This document shows, piece after piece, positions 25,953 through 35,133 of a DNA stretch of 64,000 nt. The notes beneath the pieces were generated by a model that had not been told where the DNA came from, made no database searches, and was given only the letters and a program-made list of their open reading frames with translations. Made by a program: the position numbers and the translations under genes. Position 1 is the stretch's first letter, and the number at the start of each line of letters is the position of its first letter. This DNA comes from Haematomicrobium sanguinis DSM 21259 (GTDB taxonomy: Bacteria > Actinomycetota > Actinomycetes > Actinomycetales > Micrococcaceae), in contig NZ_JIAG01000004.1 of the NCBI RefSeq assembly GCF_000688395.1, forward strand, positions 62,001-126,000, read 5' to 3'.

Positions 25953-26261
25953 CTATTTCGCTCCGACAACGTGCGGCTGGTACTTGGGGTGCTCTGCCAC
26001 GTACTTAACCACGTAGGGGCACACGGGATTGATTTCCTTGCCTTCAGACACCACGTCATCTAGCGCGAAGGACACCACTTGGCCGGCAAGCCCCTGTCCC
26101 TGGTATTCCGGATCGGTCTCGGTATGCGGAAACGTCACGACGCCGTCGGCATCATGATAGGAAGCCAAGGAAACGACCTTGCCGTCCTTGACCGCCTCGT
26201 ATTGCATCGCTTCCGGGTTCTTGCGTACTTCTACACCGTTTTCTACACCGTTTTCGCTCAT
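25953..26261 (-). CDS. Small GNAT-like N-acetyltransferase (YjdJ/GTL3B type)
   Basis: 102 residues, ATG. The short acetyltransferase core is present: VSLASYHDADGVVTFPHTET, then EYQGQGLAGQVVSFALDD (the acetyl-CoA loop Q-G-x-G-x-A), and VCPYVVKYVAEHPKYQPHV with the conserved Cys, Tyr and His of the small YjdJ-like family. A duplicated ENGV sequence near the N-terminus comes from a GTTTTCTACACC tandem repeat. Substrate unknown. Confidence 0.85.
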   Translation of the reverse strand: MSENGVENGVEVRKNPEAMQYEAVKDGKVVSLASYHDADGVVTFPHTETDPEYQGQGLAGQVVSFALDDVVSEGKEINPVCPYVVKYVAEHPKYQPHVVGAK

Positions 26262-26323
26262 ATCGGCCTCCTCACCGTGGGTTTTCTGGTACTTCTGAGC
26301 CTTACACCCTCACGGGCGCTTGT

Positions 26324-27070
26324 CTAGAACCGACGTTCTCGCAGCCTCGCCAACCGTGCCTGATCGTGGGCGCGCATCTGCTCGGCCAGCTCGGGACGAT
26401 TCGCAACGAGCATCGCGCCGCCCATGAAGCGAAGCTGTGTGCGCGCGTTCAACGCGGGACGCATTGCGGCCGCCGCGCACACCGACTCATAGACCATGAG
26501 TAGCTGTTCAGCGGCCCGCCGTGCCCGCTCGATCTGTAGCCTGAGCGCAAGGTCTTCCACAACCTTGACCGCCCACCAATAGTGCGCTCTGATGATGCGC
26601 CGCACCGGATGATCATCCTCGGGGAACTCGCGAAACACATTGAGAATAATGCTCCCGTTATAAAACGGCCGCGCAATCTCATAGACGGTGATGTCCACCA
26701 GTTCATCAAGGGCTTCTAACGCGGGCTTTTCGGGCGGCCGCACGCAGGCATAGACGTGTTGGCGCGAATACGCGATCCACGCCTCGAGCACCGCCTCGAC
26801 CAAATCAAACTTGCTGGGAAAATGCCGGTAAAACGTCATTTTGCTGACCTTTGACAGTGCAATGACGTGGTCAACGGTCATCGCCCGGATCCCCCACCGG
26901 TAAAACGCCAGCGACGCCACCCGCAAAATCCGCTCCCGCGCGCTTTCCCCAGCAACCGCCTCACCGTCAATCCACCCTTGATAGGTCTCGTTCCATTCGC
27001 CGTTGGAGAATTCTTGGGCTGGTAAAAATGCCCGGTGGCTACGCTTGGGCGGGTCGAATCCTGGGCTCAT
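26324..27070 (-). CDS. TetR-family regulator
   Basis: 248 residues from ATG 27070. The helix-turn-helix is RILRVASLAFYRWGIRAMTV followed by DHVIALSKVSKMTFYRHFPS and KFDLVEAVLEAW, as in TetR. The C-terminal ~150 residues form the helical ligand domain. The N-terminal ~45 residues are an extension. It diverges from a flavin monooxygenase gene 69 bp away and is the likely repressor of that gene and of itself. Confidence 0.88.
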   Translation of the reverse strand: MSPGFDPPKRSHRAFLPAQEFSNGEWNETYQGWIDGEAVAGESARERILRVASLAFYRWGIRAMTVDHVIALSKVSKMTFYRHFPSKFDLVEAVLEAWIAYSRQHVYACVRPPEKPALEALDELVDITVYEIARPFYNGSIILNVFREFPEDDHPVRRIIRAHYWWAVKVVEDLALRLQIERARRAAEQLLMVYESVCAAAAMRPALNARTQLRFMGGAMLVANRPELAEQMRAHDQARLARLRERRF

Positions 27071-27139
27071 GACCTCGACGCTACCGCCGGAATAGGCGCA
27101 AGTGAAGCATCGTTGAGAGAATCGGAGGTAACAATTTCG

Positions 27140-28222
27140 ATGCGAGATTTGTGGCGCACCATCGTGATAGGGGCAGGGCAAGCGGGGCTGTCGAGTGCCT
27201 ACTTTTTGGTTCGAGCCGGCCTAAAGCCGGGAGTGGACTTTTTGGTCCTGGACGCGAACCCGGAACCGGGCGGCGCCTGGTTGCACCGCTGGCCTTCGCT
27301 GACCCTCGGCCGCGCCCACAACATCAACGATCTTCCCGGCACACCCTTTGGCACTCCGGATTCCACGCGCCCGGCGGCGGAGGTCGTGAGCGCCTATTAC
27401 CGGGATTTTGAGCAGCAGCATCACCTTGCGGTTCTGCGCCCGGTGCAGGTTAAAAGCGTAGAGAAGCACGACGGCGTCTTCCGCATTTCCACTTCCCGCG
27501 GCACCTTTTCTGCCAGTACAGTCATCAACGCCACCGGCACCTGGGATCGCCCGCATTGGCCGAGTTACCCGGGGATGTCCACCTTTAGCGGGCCGCAAAT
27601 TCATACCCATGACTTTCACAGCGTGGAGGACTTTGCCGCTCAGCGGGTGCTTGTGGTCGGCGGAGGGACCTCTGCCGTGCAATTCCTGCTGCAATTCGAG
27701 GCGGCGGGAATCGATACCCTGTGGTCCACCCGGCGCGAGCCGGACTGGGTGGATCGCGAGTTCAATCACGAGTGGGGCCGGGAGGTCGAGGCACGCGTAG
27801 CGGAGCGGACCCTCGCCGGGTTGCCGCCCGAATCGGTGATTGCCGCGACCGGCCTGCCGCTCACCGACGAGTATCGCGCCGGAATTGAACGGGGATTGCT
27901 TGTCTCACGTGGCGGCATTGACCATTTTGACTCCCACGGCGTGTATTTCACCGACGGAAGCTACGAGAAAATCGACGCGATTGTTTGGGCCACCGGTTTC
28001 CGCGCCGCACTGGGCCACTTGGCACCGCTGAAAATTCGCGAGAGCGGCGGGGGCGTCTTGATGCAGGACGGTGTGCGGGTTGCCAAAATGCCGGGACTGT
28101 ATCTGGTCGGGTATGGGCCGTCGGCCTCGACCCTGGGCGCGACGAGGGCCGGGCGCCAGGCGGCCCGAGCGGCCCTGGAGCACTCGGAGGTTCAGGGCGC
28201 GATGGCGGTCAATTCGCGGTAA
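27140..28222 (+). CDS. Flavin-dependent monooxygenase / NAD(P)-binding oxidoreductase
   Basis: 360 residues, ATG with CGGAGG upstream. FAD-binding TIVIGAGQAGLSSAYFLVRA is at residue 7, and the second dinucleotide site is RVLVVGGGTSAVQFLLQF near residue 170. ATGTWDRPHWPSYPG matches the ATG-W motif of class B flavin monooxygenases, and AIVWATGFRAALGHL is the C-terminal FAD motif. It probably oxygenates a small hydrophobic compound using NADPH and O2. Control by the divergent TetR gene is likely. Confidence 0.87.
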   Translation: MRDLWRTIVIGAGQAGLSSAYFLVRAGLKPGVDFLVLDANPEPGGAWLHRWPSLTLGRAHNINDLPGTPFGTPDSTRPAAEVVSAYYRDFEQQHHLAVLRPVQVKSVEKHDGVFRISTSRGTFSASTVINATGTWDRPHWPSYPGMSTFSGPQIHTHDFHSVEDFAAQRVLVVGGGTSAVQFLLQFEAAGIDTLWSTRREPDWVDREFNHEWGREVEARVAERTLAGLPPESVIAATGLPLTDEYRAGIERGLLVSRGGIDHFDSHGVYFTDGSYEKIDAIVWATGFRAALGHLAPLKIRESGGGVLMQDGVRVAKMPGLYLVGYGPSASTLGATRAGRQAARAALEHSEVQGAMAVNSR

Positions 28223-28266
28223 GCTCGGGACGAGACACACCCCCGAACACATCGTGAGGCTCACAC

Positions 28267-29499
28267 GTGCATTACGTCATCGGCGTTCTTGGAATCCTGC
28301 TCTTCCTGGCTATCGCATGGGCCTTTAGCACCAATAGGAAGTTAGCGCTCAAGCGACTTAAATGGGTCGGGATTCTGCTCGTCATTCAGGTTCTCCTGGG
28401 CTTGCTCTTCCTCAAGACACCGGTCGGGAACGCGGTGGTCGGCAGTATCGGCAATTTCTTCGAAGCACTGCTGGGGTATGCGCGCCAAGGCATCCAGTTT
28501 GTTTTTGGCGACCTCGTGGCGGTCCCCTCGACGTTCCAAATGAAGGACGGCGCTCCGGACTACGGCGTCCCGTTCTTCTTCGCCGTACTCATGCCCATTG
28601 TCTTTATCTCGGCGCTGATCGGCATCCTGCAGTTTTTGCGGATCCTGCCGTTTGTCATCAAGTACCTTGGACTCGGGCTTTCCAAGATCAACGGCCTGGG
28701 CAAGCTCGAGTCCTTCAACGCCGTGGCCAGCATCTTCTTGGGCCAATCCGAGGTGTTCATCTCGATCAAGAACCGCTTGGGTGATTTAGACCGACGGCGC
28801 CTATACACACTGTGCGCCTCGGCAATGTCCACCGTCTCGATGAGCATTGTCGGCGCGTACATGACCCTGATGCCTGCCCAGTACGTCGTGGCCGCGATCA
28901 TCATGAACCTTTTCGGCGTGTTCATCATTGTGCAGATCATCAACCCCTATGAACTCACCGCCGGGGAGGACGTCATCGACACCACGGTGGTGAAGAAGCA
29001 GTCCTTCTTTGAGATGCTTGGCGAGTACATTCTGGACGGGTTCAAGGTGGCCGTCGTGGTGGGCGCGATGCTCATCGGATTCATTGCCCTGATCGCGATG
29101 CTCAACGGTGTCTTCGATTCCATCTTTAATGTGAGTTTCCAACAGGTGCTCGGTTATGTGTTTGCGCCGCTCGCCTTCATGACCGGCGTGCCGTGGGCCG
29201 AGGCCCCCGAAGCGGGTGCACTCATGGCCACCAAGCTCGTGACCAATGAGTTTGTCGCGATGGGCGATCTCAACGCCATTCAAGCTGGCGCCCAGGCGCT
29301 CAGCGACCGCACCGAGGCCATCATCTCGGTGTTCCTGGTGTCCTTTGCCAACTTCTCCTCGATCGGCATCATTGTCGGCGCGGTCAAGGGCTTGAACGAG
29401 GAAAAGGGCAATGAGGTCGCCAAGTTCGGGCTGCGCCTGCTCCTGGGTGCAACGCTCGTCAGTTTCTTGACCGCCAGCATCGTGGGGCTCATGTCTTAG
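28267..29499 (+). CDS. NupC-family concentrative nucleoside transporter
   Basis: 410 residues, GTG start, 10 or so membrane helices. The family signature GQSEVFISIKNRLGDLDRRR near residue 160, MSIVGAYMTLMPAQYVVAA and GALMATKLVTNEFVAM are all present. CNT proteins import nucleosides with H+ or Na+. Upstream spacing to the monooxygenase gene is 44 bp, and the next gene follows after 12 bp, so it may be part of an operon with both. Confidence 0.92.
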   Translation: MHYVIGVLGILLFLAIAWAFSTNRKLALKRLKWVGILLVIQVLLGLLFLKTPVGNAVVGSIGNFFEALLGYARQGIQFVFGDLVAVPSTFQMKDGAPDYGVPFFFAVLMPIVFISALIGILQFLRILPFVIKYLGLGLSKINGLGKLESFNAVASIFLGQSEVFISIKNRLGDLDRRRLYTLCASAMSTVSMSIVGAYMTLMPAQYVVAAIIMNLFGVFIIVQIINPYELTAGEDVIDTTVVKKQSFFEMLGEYILDGFKVAVVVGAMLIGFIALIAMLNGVFDSIFNVSFQQVLGYVFAPLAFMTGVPWAEAPEAGALMATKLVTNEFVAMGDLNAIQAGAQALSDRTEAIISVFLVSFANFSSIGIIVGAVKGLNEEKGNEVAKFGLRLLLGATLVSFLTASIVGLMS

Positions 29500-29511
29500 G
29501 GGCACAGGGCG

Positions 29512-30801
29512 ATGGGGCAGACAAAACGTCAATCCGGCCAAATGAGGCGGGCAGCGACGCGACAGGATTGTGTGATCGCCGGCGGCGGCCCCGCCGGAAT
29601 CATGCTCGGCCTGCTCCTGGCACGAGCCGGTTTGAGAGTCACCGTCCTGGAAAAGCACCCCGACTTTAACCGAGACTTTCGCGGCGACACCGTGCATCCT
29701 TCCACCATTCGCGCTCTCGATGAGCTGGGATTGGGTGAGAAGTTCCGGGCGCTCAAACCGGATGTCCTGGGCGACGTTTCCCTCCCCTTCGGCCCCGATG
29801 GTTTCACCACAATCGGCGCGTTTTCCAGCCTGAAGGCGCCTTACAATTACGTGGCGCTCGTCCCGCAATGGGATCTCCTCGATTTCCTTGCCGACGCCGC
29901 CAGCGAGGAACCCACGTTCACACTGATTAAGAACGCCCGCGTCACCGATGTGATACGTAGCGAAGGGGAAAACCCCCGAGCTCTCGGCCTCTTCTATCAG
30001 GACACAGGCGGAGAGGAGCACAGCATCACGGCGACCCTGACCGTTGGAGCCGATGGCAGGCATTCGGTTGTGCGCGAACGGGCTCAGCTTTCCACGATTG
30101 ACTACCCCGTCCCGTTCGATGCGTGGTGGTTCGCGCTGCCTCGAATATCGCAGGAGCGCGGGGCCCCACCCGGCCTCGCGCCCGCCTTTGGCCGTGGCAC
30201 TGCCATTTTGTCCTTTGACCGGGACACGTATTACCAGGTCGCTTTTCTCGCCGCCAAGGGGCGGGACGCAGAATTTCGCGCGGAAGGCATCCTCAGGTTC
30301 CGTGAACGCGTGGCAGAGATTCGTCCGGATCTCGCGCCAAATGTGCAGAGCCTCTCCTCCATGGATGACGTCCACCACCTGAGCGTCACCCTCAATCGGG
30401 TTCGGCAGTGGTGGCGCCCCGGGTTGCTCCTGATTGGCGACGCCGCCCACGCGATGTCACCCGCCGGCGGCGTCGGCATCAACCTCGCGTTTCAGGATGC
30501 GCTCGCAGCCGCACGCATCCTGAAGCCCGCCCTGGTGAGCGGAACTCTCGGCGAGGGGCCCCTGAAAGCCGTGCAACGCCGTCGTACATTTCCCACGGTG
30601 ATTATTCAAGGACTGCAACGGGCGCTGCATCGGCTGCTATTCACACCGTTGTTTTTGGAGCGTTCGCCGCGGGGGCCGCGGGCGGTGGCGTGGGTGCTGC
30701 AGCATGTGCCCGCGCTCTCGCGGGTGGCGCCGCGGATGATCGGTTTCGGGCCTCGGCCCGAGCACGCCCCCGATTGGGCCCGCCCTCCCCGGCAAATTTA
30801 A
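29512..30801 (+). CDS. PHBH-fold FAD-dependent oxidoreductase
   Basis: 429 residues, ATG. FAD motifs are in the PHBH order: CVIAGGGPAGIMLGLLLARA near residue 20, a DG segment VGADGRHSVVRERA near 180 and LLLIGDAAHAMSPAGGVGIN near 305. Such proteins hydroxylate or oxidise aromatic or polyketide-like substrates; the sequence cannot say which. The C-terminal ~70 residues are hydrophobic and Arg/Pro-rich. Its stop codon lies inside a strong inverted repeat shared with the convergent GH3 gene. Confidence 0.85.
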   Translation: MGQTKRQSGQMRRAATRQDCVIAGGGPAGIMLGLLLARAGLRVTVLEKHPDFNRDFRGDTVHPSTIRALDELGLGEKFRALKPDVLGDVSLPFGPDGFTTIGAFSSLKAPYNYVALVPQWDLLDFLADAASEEPTFTLIKNARVTDVIRSEGENPRALGLFYQDTGGEEHSITATLTVGADGRHSVVRERAQLSTIDYPVPFDAWWFALPRISQERGAPPGLAPAFGRGTAILSFDRDTYYQVAFLAAKGRDAEFRAEGILRFRERVAEIRPDLAPNVQSLSSMDDVHHLSVTLNRVRQWWRPGLLLIGDAAHAMSPAGGVGINLAFQDALAAARILKPALVSGTLGEGPLKAVQRRRTFPTVIIQGLQRALHRLLFTPLFLERSPRGPRAVAWVLQHVPALSRVAPRMIGFGPRPEHAPDWARPPRQI

Positions 30802-30865
30802 GCGCCGTTCTCGGTTTTCAGCGCCCTATATGGCGCTGAAAACTCAGTTAGACGCTTAAATTTGC
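30792..30865. terminator. Two-tier inverted repeat between convergent genes
   Basis: Outer arms GCAAATTTAAGCG (30792-30804) and CGCTTAAATTTGC (30853-30865) are perfect and include the stop codon of the FAD enzyme. Inner arms GTTTTCAGCGCC (30814-30825) and GGCGCTGAAAAC (30832-30843) are also perfect. A bidirectional terminator is likely. Confidence 0.7.
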
Positions 30866-32138
30866 TTAGGTGGGGAGGGTGCAGGCGTTGACGCCCTTGC
30901 GATCGAGGATGCGCGCGACCGAGGCGTTGACATCATCCTCGTTGAGGGTACCGGCGACGACGGCCTTCTTCCCCGCCTCGATAATCGGGTCTGCATATGC
31001 GGCGAGGATGGAATTGTCGCCCGCCGGCTGGACGAACAGTGCCACGTCGGCACCGGCCTGCCACGCCTTGACACTGGCGTCGCTGAGCAGCCCGGGGATC
31101 GCCGCCGCCGTCAGCGAATCCGTGTAGACAACGGCGTCCTTGTAGCCAAGCTGTCCGCGCAGGGTATCGGTGATCGCCGCGCGTGAGAGGCTGGCCGGTT
31201 GGCCATTCGTGAGGCCCGGAACGCTCGCGTTGTTTACCATGACGTCCGGAGCGAGCCCGCGCATTTGCTGGTACGGGAGAAAGTCTTTTGTCTTCAAGGT
31301 GGCGAGGTCTGCGGTGCTTGCCGGGGCGAAGTCGGTGTTGCCGCTGGCGCTGCCAAGTCCCGGGAAGTGTTTGATGACCGGGGTGATGCCGGCGTCTTCG
31401 CTCGCCTTGACCGCTTGAGTCGCGTAGGTAGTGACCACCTCTGGGTTCGCCGAATACATGCGCCCGGGCAAGGGATCGAAACCCGGGTAGCTCACGTCGA
31501 CCACCGGCGCGAAGTTGGTCGTGATGCCCTGGCTGGCAAGGTAACGGAAGTCTTGAAGGTAGGCCTGGTAAGCGGCGTCTGGCGAAAGTTGGGTCATCTG
31601 CGCGGCGCCGAGCATCCGGCCGTCAGAGATGTAGCGTTGCACCGTTCCGCCCTCTTGGTCGGTTGCAACAAAGGGGGCGATCTTTTGCGCGTTCTTAAAA
31701 GCAGTGACGGCAGGGGCTCCGGCCTCGTCCATGAGAATGACACCGCCGAGCGCGCGGTCCGCGAAGGCGGGGGCCTGTTGGGTCAGCGTTGAGGCATAGC
31801 CTGCGGCCATGATCTTCTGCGCGAGCCGTGTCTCCAGCGGGAGCGCGGCGATGCACTGGGCTTGAGTCCGCACAGCCGGGGTCGACGCGGTGGGCGCCGG
31901 ACTTGACGTGGGCGATTGACTAGGAGGCCCCGCCGTGTCCGGCGATGTCCCCGGTGACGGGCGTGCTGTGGTGGGCATCGCCGTCGTGCTTGTGCCCGGC
32001 GCTCGACGAGCCGGTGCTCGCGGAGGGGCTTGGGCGGTTGGATAGATTGATGAGAATCGCCGCGACGATGGCGATGATCGCCAGGGCGCCGATCGCGGAA
32101 AGCGTCAGAGCGAGGCGACGCTGCGGGTTCGTGGCCAT
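30866..32138 (-). pseudogene. GH3 beta-N-acetylhexosaminidase-like protein with a frameshift after its membrane anchor
   Basis: The GH3 body (30866-31978 frame) carries the NagZ-type motifs IAPFVATDQEGGTVQRY, VIKHFPGLGSASGNTDF and VMVNNASVP, and lies in peptidoglycan or chitin-oligomer processing. The N-terminus, in another frame (ATG at 32138), has a membrane anchor LALTLSAIGALAIIAIVAAI, then a Ser-rich stretch, and stops at 31920. Removing one base from a GGG (plus strand CCC 31995-31997) joins both into ~423 residues with a continuous Ser/Thr/Pro linker. Alternatives: sequencing error, or an unanchored protein starting at 31978. The catalytic domain itself is intact. Confidence 0.7.
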
Positions 32139-32155
32139 AATTCCACTCTACGCCC

Positions 32156-32229
32156 GCAATTTTCATGGCCTCCCGTATGTTTCATGGCGTTAGGAGGCCA
32201 TGAAACGTGAGGGAGGCCATGAAATTTGC
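32156..32229. terminator. Two-tier inverted repeat after the LLM flavin-oxidoreductase gene
   Basis: Outer arms 32156-32174 and 32211-32229 pair over 19 bases with one mismatch; inner arms GTTTCATGGC (32179-32188) and GCCATGAAAC (32197-32206) are perfect. The word TTTCATGGC with its complement thus occurs four times. It lies directly after the stop of the LLM gene. Confidence 0.65.
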
Positions 32230-33018
32230 CTAGTGGGTGGGGGTCCAGCCTAGATTCGGGGCGATGTACTTGGTTATCGACTCCAGCAGGTGCGCGTTGT
32301 ACTCGACGCCGAGCTGGTTCGGGACCGTCACCATGAGCAGATCGGCGGCCTTGACCGCCTCATCCGTGGCCAGTTCTTCGGCAATCTTGTCCGGCTCACC
32401 GACGTAGGTCTTTCCGAACCGGGACAGGAAACCGTCGATGTAGCCCACCTGGTCGTTGCCTTCGCGCAGCCCTGCCCCGCCAAAGTAGTAGCGGTCCTCA
32501 TCGGTGACGATCGGCAGGATGCTGCGGCTCACCGAGGTTTGCGGCGTCCAGCCCCAGCCAGCTTCCTTGAATTTCTCATGGAAGAGCTGGATTTGTTCTG
32601 CCTGCAACTGGTCGAAGGGAACGCCGGTGTCTTCGGTCAACAGGGTGGAACTCATCATGTTCATGCCCTTTTCGGCCGCCCACTCGGCGGTTTGCCGTGT
32701 GCCTGCACCCCACCAAATGCGGTGCCGGAGCCCTGGCGAATACGGTTCGATCGCAAGTTTGGTGCCGGGGCGGGTCATCTTGGGGTCGCCATCGACAATG
32801 CGTTTGCCCTCAATGGCCTCAAGGAATCGGTCCGTCTTGGCGCGCGCCATGTCGGACCCGCGTTCCTTATCTTCGGCCGTGTAGCCGAACGCCTCGTACC
32901 CGCGCAGAGCGGTCTCGGGTGAACCGCGGCTGATGCCCAATTGCAGCCGACCGTCGGCAATGTAGTCGGTCGCGGCCGCTTCCTCAGCCATGTACAGCGG
33001 GTTTTCGTAGCGCATGTC
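32230..33018 (-). pseudogene. LLM-class flavin oxidoreductase, C-terminal part (split by the mobile element)
   Basis: 262 codons of the C-terminal three quarters of a luciferase-like monooxygenase. MRYENPLYMAEEAAATDYI is the family motif at the break, followed by LQLGISRGSPETALRGYEA and IWWGAGTRQTAEWAAEKG. The frame continues 7 codons into the element to a GTG at 33039 by chance. The missing N-terminus is at 42502-42759. Joined across the 11-bp core, the ancestral protein was ~344 residues, the normal family size. The FMN barrel needs both parts, so the gene is inactive while the element is integrated. Confidence 0.92.
33008..33018. repeat. Left attachment core (attL)
   Basis: TAGCGCATGTC, identical to 42503-42513. 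The next base on either side differs between the two copies (33007 G versus 42502 C; 33019 G versus 42514 A), so the shared core is exactly 11 bp. It encodes part of the Asp-Met-Arg-Tyr segment of the disrupted gene. Confidence 0.9.
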
Positions 33019-33053
33019 GCGGTTGCGACACCCGTTCACGTAAGCTTGGTTGC

Positions 33054-34490
33054 ATGGTTGAACTGGTATCGCTGAGGAAGACGAACGAGGTAGCCGCGTA
33101 CGTCCGTGCCTCGATGGATCGCAAGGGCGACCGGTGGACGGTCGAGACGCAGCTGCGGAAGATCAGGGCGCTGGCCGAGGCCAAGGACTGGGAGGTCGTT
33201 GAGGTCTACGACGACAACGCGGTATCGGCGACGAAGAAGCGCCGCGCTGGCACCCGGTGGGCCGAGATGCTGGACGACGCCCGGGCGGGTCGGTTCTCGA
33301 TGGTCGTCGCCGTGGACATGGACCGGCTCCTGCGCAGCACGAAGGACTTGAACACGCTGATCGACCTGGGCCTGCGCGTCGTCACCGTGGACGGCGAGAT
33401 CGACCTCTCGACTGCGGACGGCGAGTTCCGAGCGACGATGCTCGCCGCTCTCGCGCGGTTCGAGGCCCGTCGCAAGGCCGAACGACAGATCCGTTCCAAC
33501 GAGCGCCGCCGCGCCGAGGGCATCCCGGCATCCACCTGGAAGGCGTTCGGCTGGACGAGGGAGGGCGAGCTGATCGAGGAGGAGGCCGACGCGGTTCGGC
33601 GGGCCTTCGATGCGTTCCTCGGAGAGCCGTCCCTGTCGATCCGTCGCATCCGCGAGGACCTGAACAGTGCCGGTCATCTGACTGCGCGCGGGTCGGAGTT
33701 CTCCGTCGATGCTGTGCGGTATCTGCTGGCGAATCCTCTCTACGCTGGCTACATCAAGCACTACGCCTCGGGCGAGCTGTACCCGGTGCAGGGCGAGGCG
33801 TTCCCTCCCATCGTCGGCGAGCAGACCTGGAGGGCCGCGGTGGCGAAGCTGGAGGACAACGTGCGGAGGTCGGCGAGGCAGGGCAACCAGCCTAAGTACC
33901 TGCTGTCCACGATCGGGCTGTGCGGGAAGTGCGGCGCGACGCTCGTATCGGGGACGAACAGCCGCAAGCAGCCGACGTACCGCTGCGGCGAGCAGTTCCA
34001 CCTCACCCGCCAACGCGAACCCGTCGACGCGATGGTCACCGAGGCGGTGCTCACCCGCCTGTCCTCGGTGGACGTGCACGACCTCGTGATGCCGCAGGAG
34101 GACGATGGGCCGGACCGCGAGGAGCTGCTGACCGAGCGGAATGCCCTGGTCGAGCGCGTGAAGGAACTGAGCCCTCTGCTGCTGGACGTGCGCCAGCCCG
34201 TCTTGGAGATCACCGAGGCGATCAGGGGCGGGAAGGTCCGCATCGACGAGATCGACGCGGAGCTGCTCGACCGCTCGGTGTCGGTGGCGGCGAAACTGCT
34301 GGCGGACGTGGATGAGCCACTGGGCACCATGGAGCGCCGCGAAGTGGTCGAGTCGAAGTGGAAGGCACTGGACATGGACCGCCGCCGGATGCTCGTGGAT
34401 GAGCTGGTGACGGTGACCATCGAGCCCATTGCCCCCGGCCACGTGAAGTTCGACCCCGCCCTCATTCGGATAGAGCCGCGTCGCGACTAA
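33054..34490 (+). CDS. Large serine recombinase (element integrase)
   Basis: 478 residues. Catalytic domain AAYVRASMDRKGDRW with Ser20 as nucleophile, VVAVDMDRLLRSTKDLN and MLAALARFEARRKAERQIRS as the family's later motifs. The recombinase domain has RRIREDLNSAGHLTARGSEF and VRYLLANPLYAGYI; the zinc ribbon is LCGKCGATLVSG...YRCGEQFHL. A coiled-coil-like C-terminus follows. ATG lies 36 bp from attL, too near for a full promoter inside the element's left end. It must perform site-specific integration and, with a directionality factor, excision. Confidence 0.93.
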   Translation: MVELVSLRKTNEVAAYVRASMDRKGDRWTVETQLRKIRALAEAKDWEVVEVYDDNAVSATKKRRAGTRWAEMLDDARAGRFSMVVAVDMDRLLRSTKDLNTLIDLGLRVVTVDGEIDLSTADGEFRATMLAALARFEARRKAERQIRSNERRRAEGIPASTWKAFGWTREGELIEEEADAVRRAFDAFLGEPSLSIRRIREDLNSAGHLTARGSEFSVDAVRYLLANPLYAGYIKHYASGELYPVQGEAFPPIVGEQTWRAAVAKLEDNVRRSARQGNQPKYLLSTIGLCGKCGATLVSGTNSRKQPTYRCGEQFHLTRQREPVDAMVTEAVLTRLSSVDVHDLVMPQEDDGPDREELLTERNALVERVKELSPLLLDVRQPVLEITEAIRGGKVRIDEIDAELLDRSVSVAAKLLADVDEPLGTMERREVVESKWKALDMDRRRMLVDELVTVTIEPIAPGHVKFDPALIRIEPRRD

Positions 34491-34672
34491 CACGCGAATC
34501 GACTCGTCAGTGGACTGGTGAGTCGAGTCGTGGGAGAATGGTTGCAGACAAGAAGATCCCACCGGGGCCGCGACTTAGAAGCGCGGGGTTCTACTCCCGG
34601 ATGAGTAGCCGGTCAAACAGCCCAATTACCGTGGCGGGGAACCGGAAGCACACTCATGTTTGAGGACTTCCG
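34491..34672. other. Non-coding gap in the element; possible oriT or promoter region
   Basis: About 180 bp after the recombinase stop. GACTC/GAGTC pairs and a small perfect hairpin CTACTC-CCGGAT-GAGTAG (34591-34608) are visible, upstream of a run of small genes. This is a candidate for a promoter or transfer origin, but no known nic sequence was recognised. Confidence 0.3.
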
Positions 34673-34885
34673 ATGTCTGTCGTTATCGACGCTCCCCGCG
34701 CATCTGCGCTGGACTGCCCTGGGCTCGACCAGGACTCGACCCCCGTTCCGCAGGCTGATGGGCTCGATCCCGTCATCGCTGCCGCCCTCGCCGCCGGTCG
34801 CCGAGCTGGTGAGCGCCTGGCCCGCACGCCGCTGACTCCGCGCCAGCGGGCCGCGGTCGCCGCCGTGATGGGTGGTGATCGCTGA
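34673..34885 (+). CDS. Small protein of the mobile element
   Basis: 70 residues, ATG. Ala/Arg/Pro-rich with a predicted helix DPVIAAALAAGRRAGERLAR and a C-terminal LTPRQRAAVAAVMGGDR. No recognised family. Its stop overlaps the next start (TGATG), so it is translationally coupled with the small HTH protein. Possibly an accessory DNA-binding or copy-control protein; inferred from position only. Confidence 0.6.
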   Translation: MSVVIDAPRASALDCPGLDQDSTPVPQADGLDPVIAAALAAGRRAGERLARTPLTPRQRAAVAAVMGGDR

Positions 34886-35133
34886 TGAGCGCCAACTCCG
34901 CCGCCTTCGACCACGTGAACGGCTTCCGCTGGCGTGTGAGCGACCCCACTCTCGCCGACAGCGAAGCGCACCTCTACGACCTCGGCGTGCTCCGCTCCGT
35001 GCTGGAGGAGGCCGTCGAGATGGCCGCCGCCGATGCCCGCGCCGACGGGGTGACCTGGGCCAAGATCGGCGACGCCCTCGGCGTCACGCATCAGGCCGTC
35101 ATCAAGCGTTACCGCAAGGGCGGTGCCCGATGA
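34885..35133 (+). CDS. Small helix-turn-helix protein of the element
   Basis: 82 residues. The C-terminal third reads as a helix-turn-helix: DGVTWAKIGDALGVTHQAVI followed by KRYRKGG. It resembles the short DNA-binding proteins of actinobacterial plasmids and mobile elements. It could be an excisionase-like directionality factor or a Rep regulator; both are inferences. It overlaps the neighbouring genes by 1 and 4 bases. Confidence 0.7.
   Translation: MSANSAAFDHVNGFRWRVSDPTLADSEAHLYDLGVLRSVLEEAVEMAAADARADGVTWAKIGDALGVTHQAVIKRYRKGGAR

Noticed and set aside
28801-30450. 549-codon leftward open frame
   Set aside because: It is antisense to nupC and the FAD oxidoreductase, both with clear family motifs; its own translation is low-complexity and without a recognisable domain.
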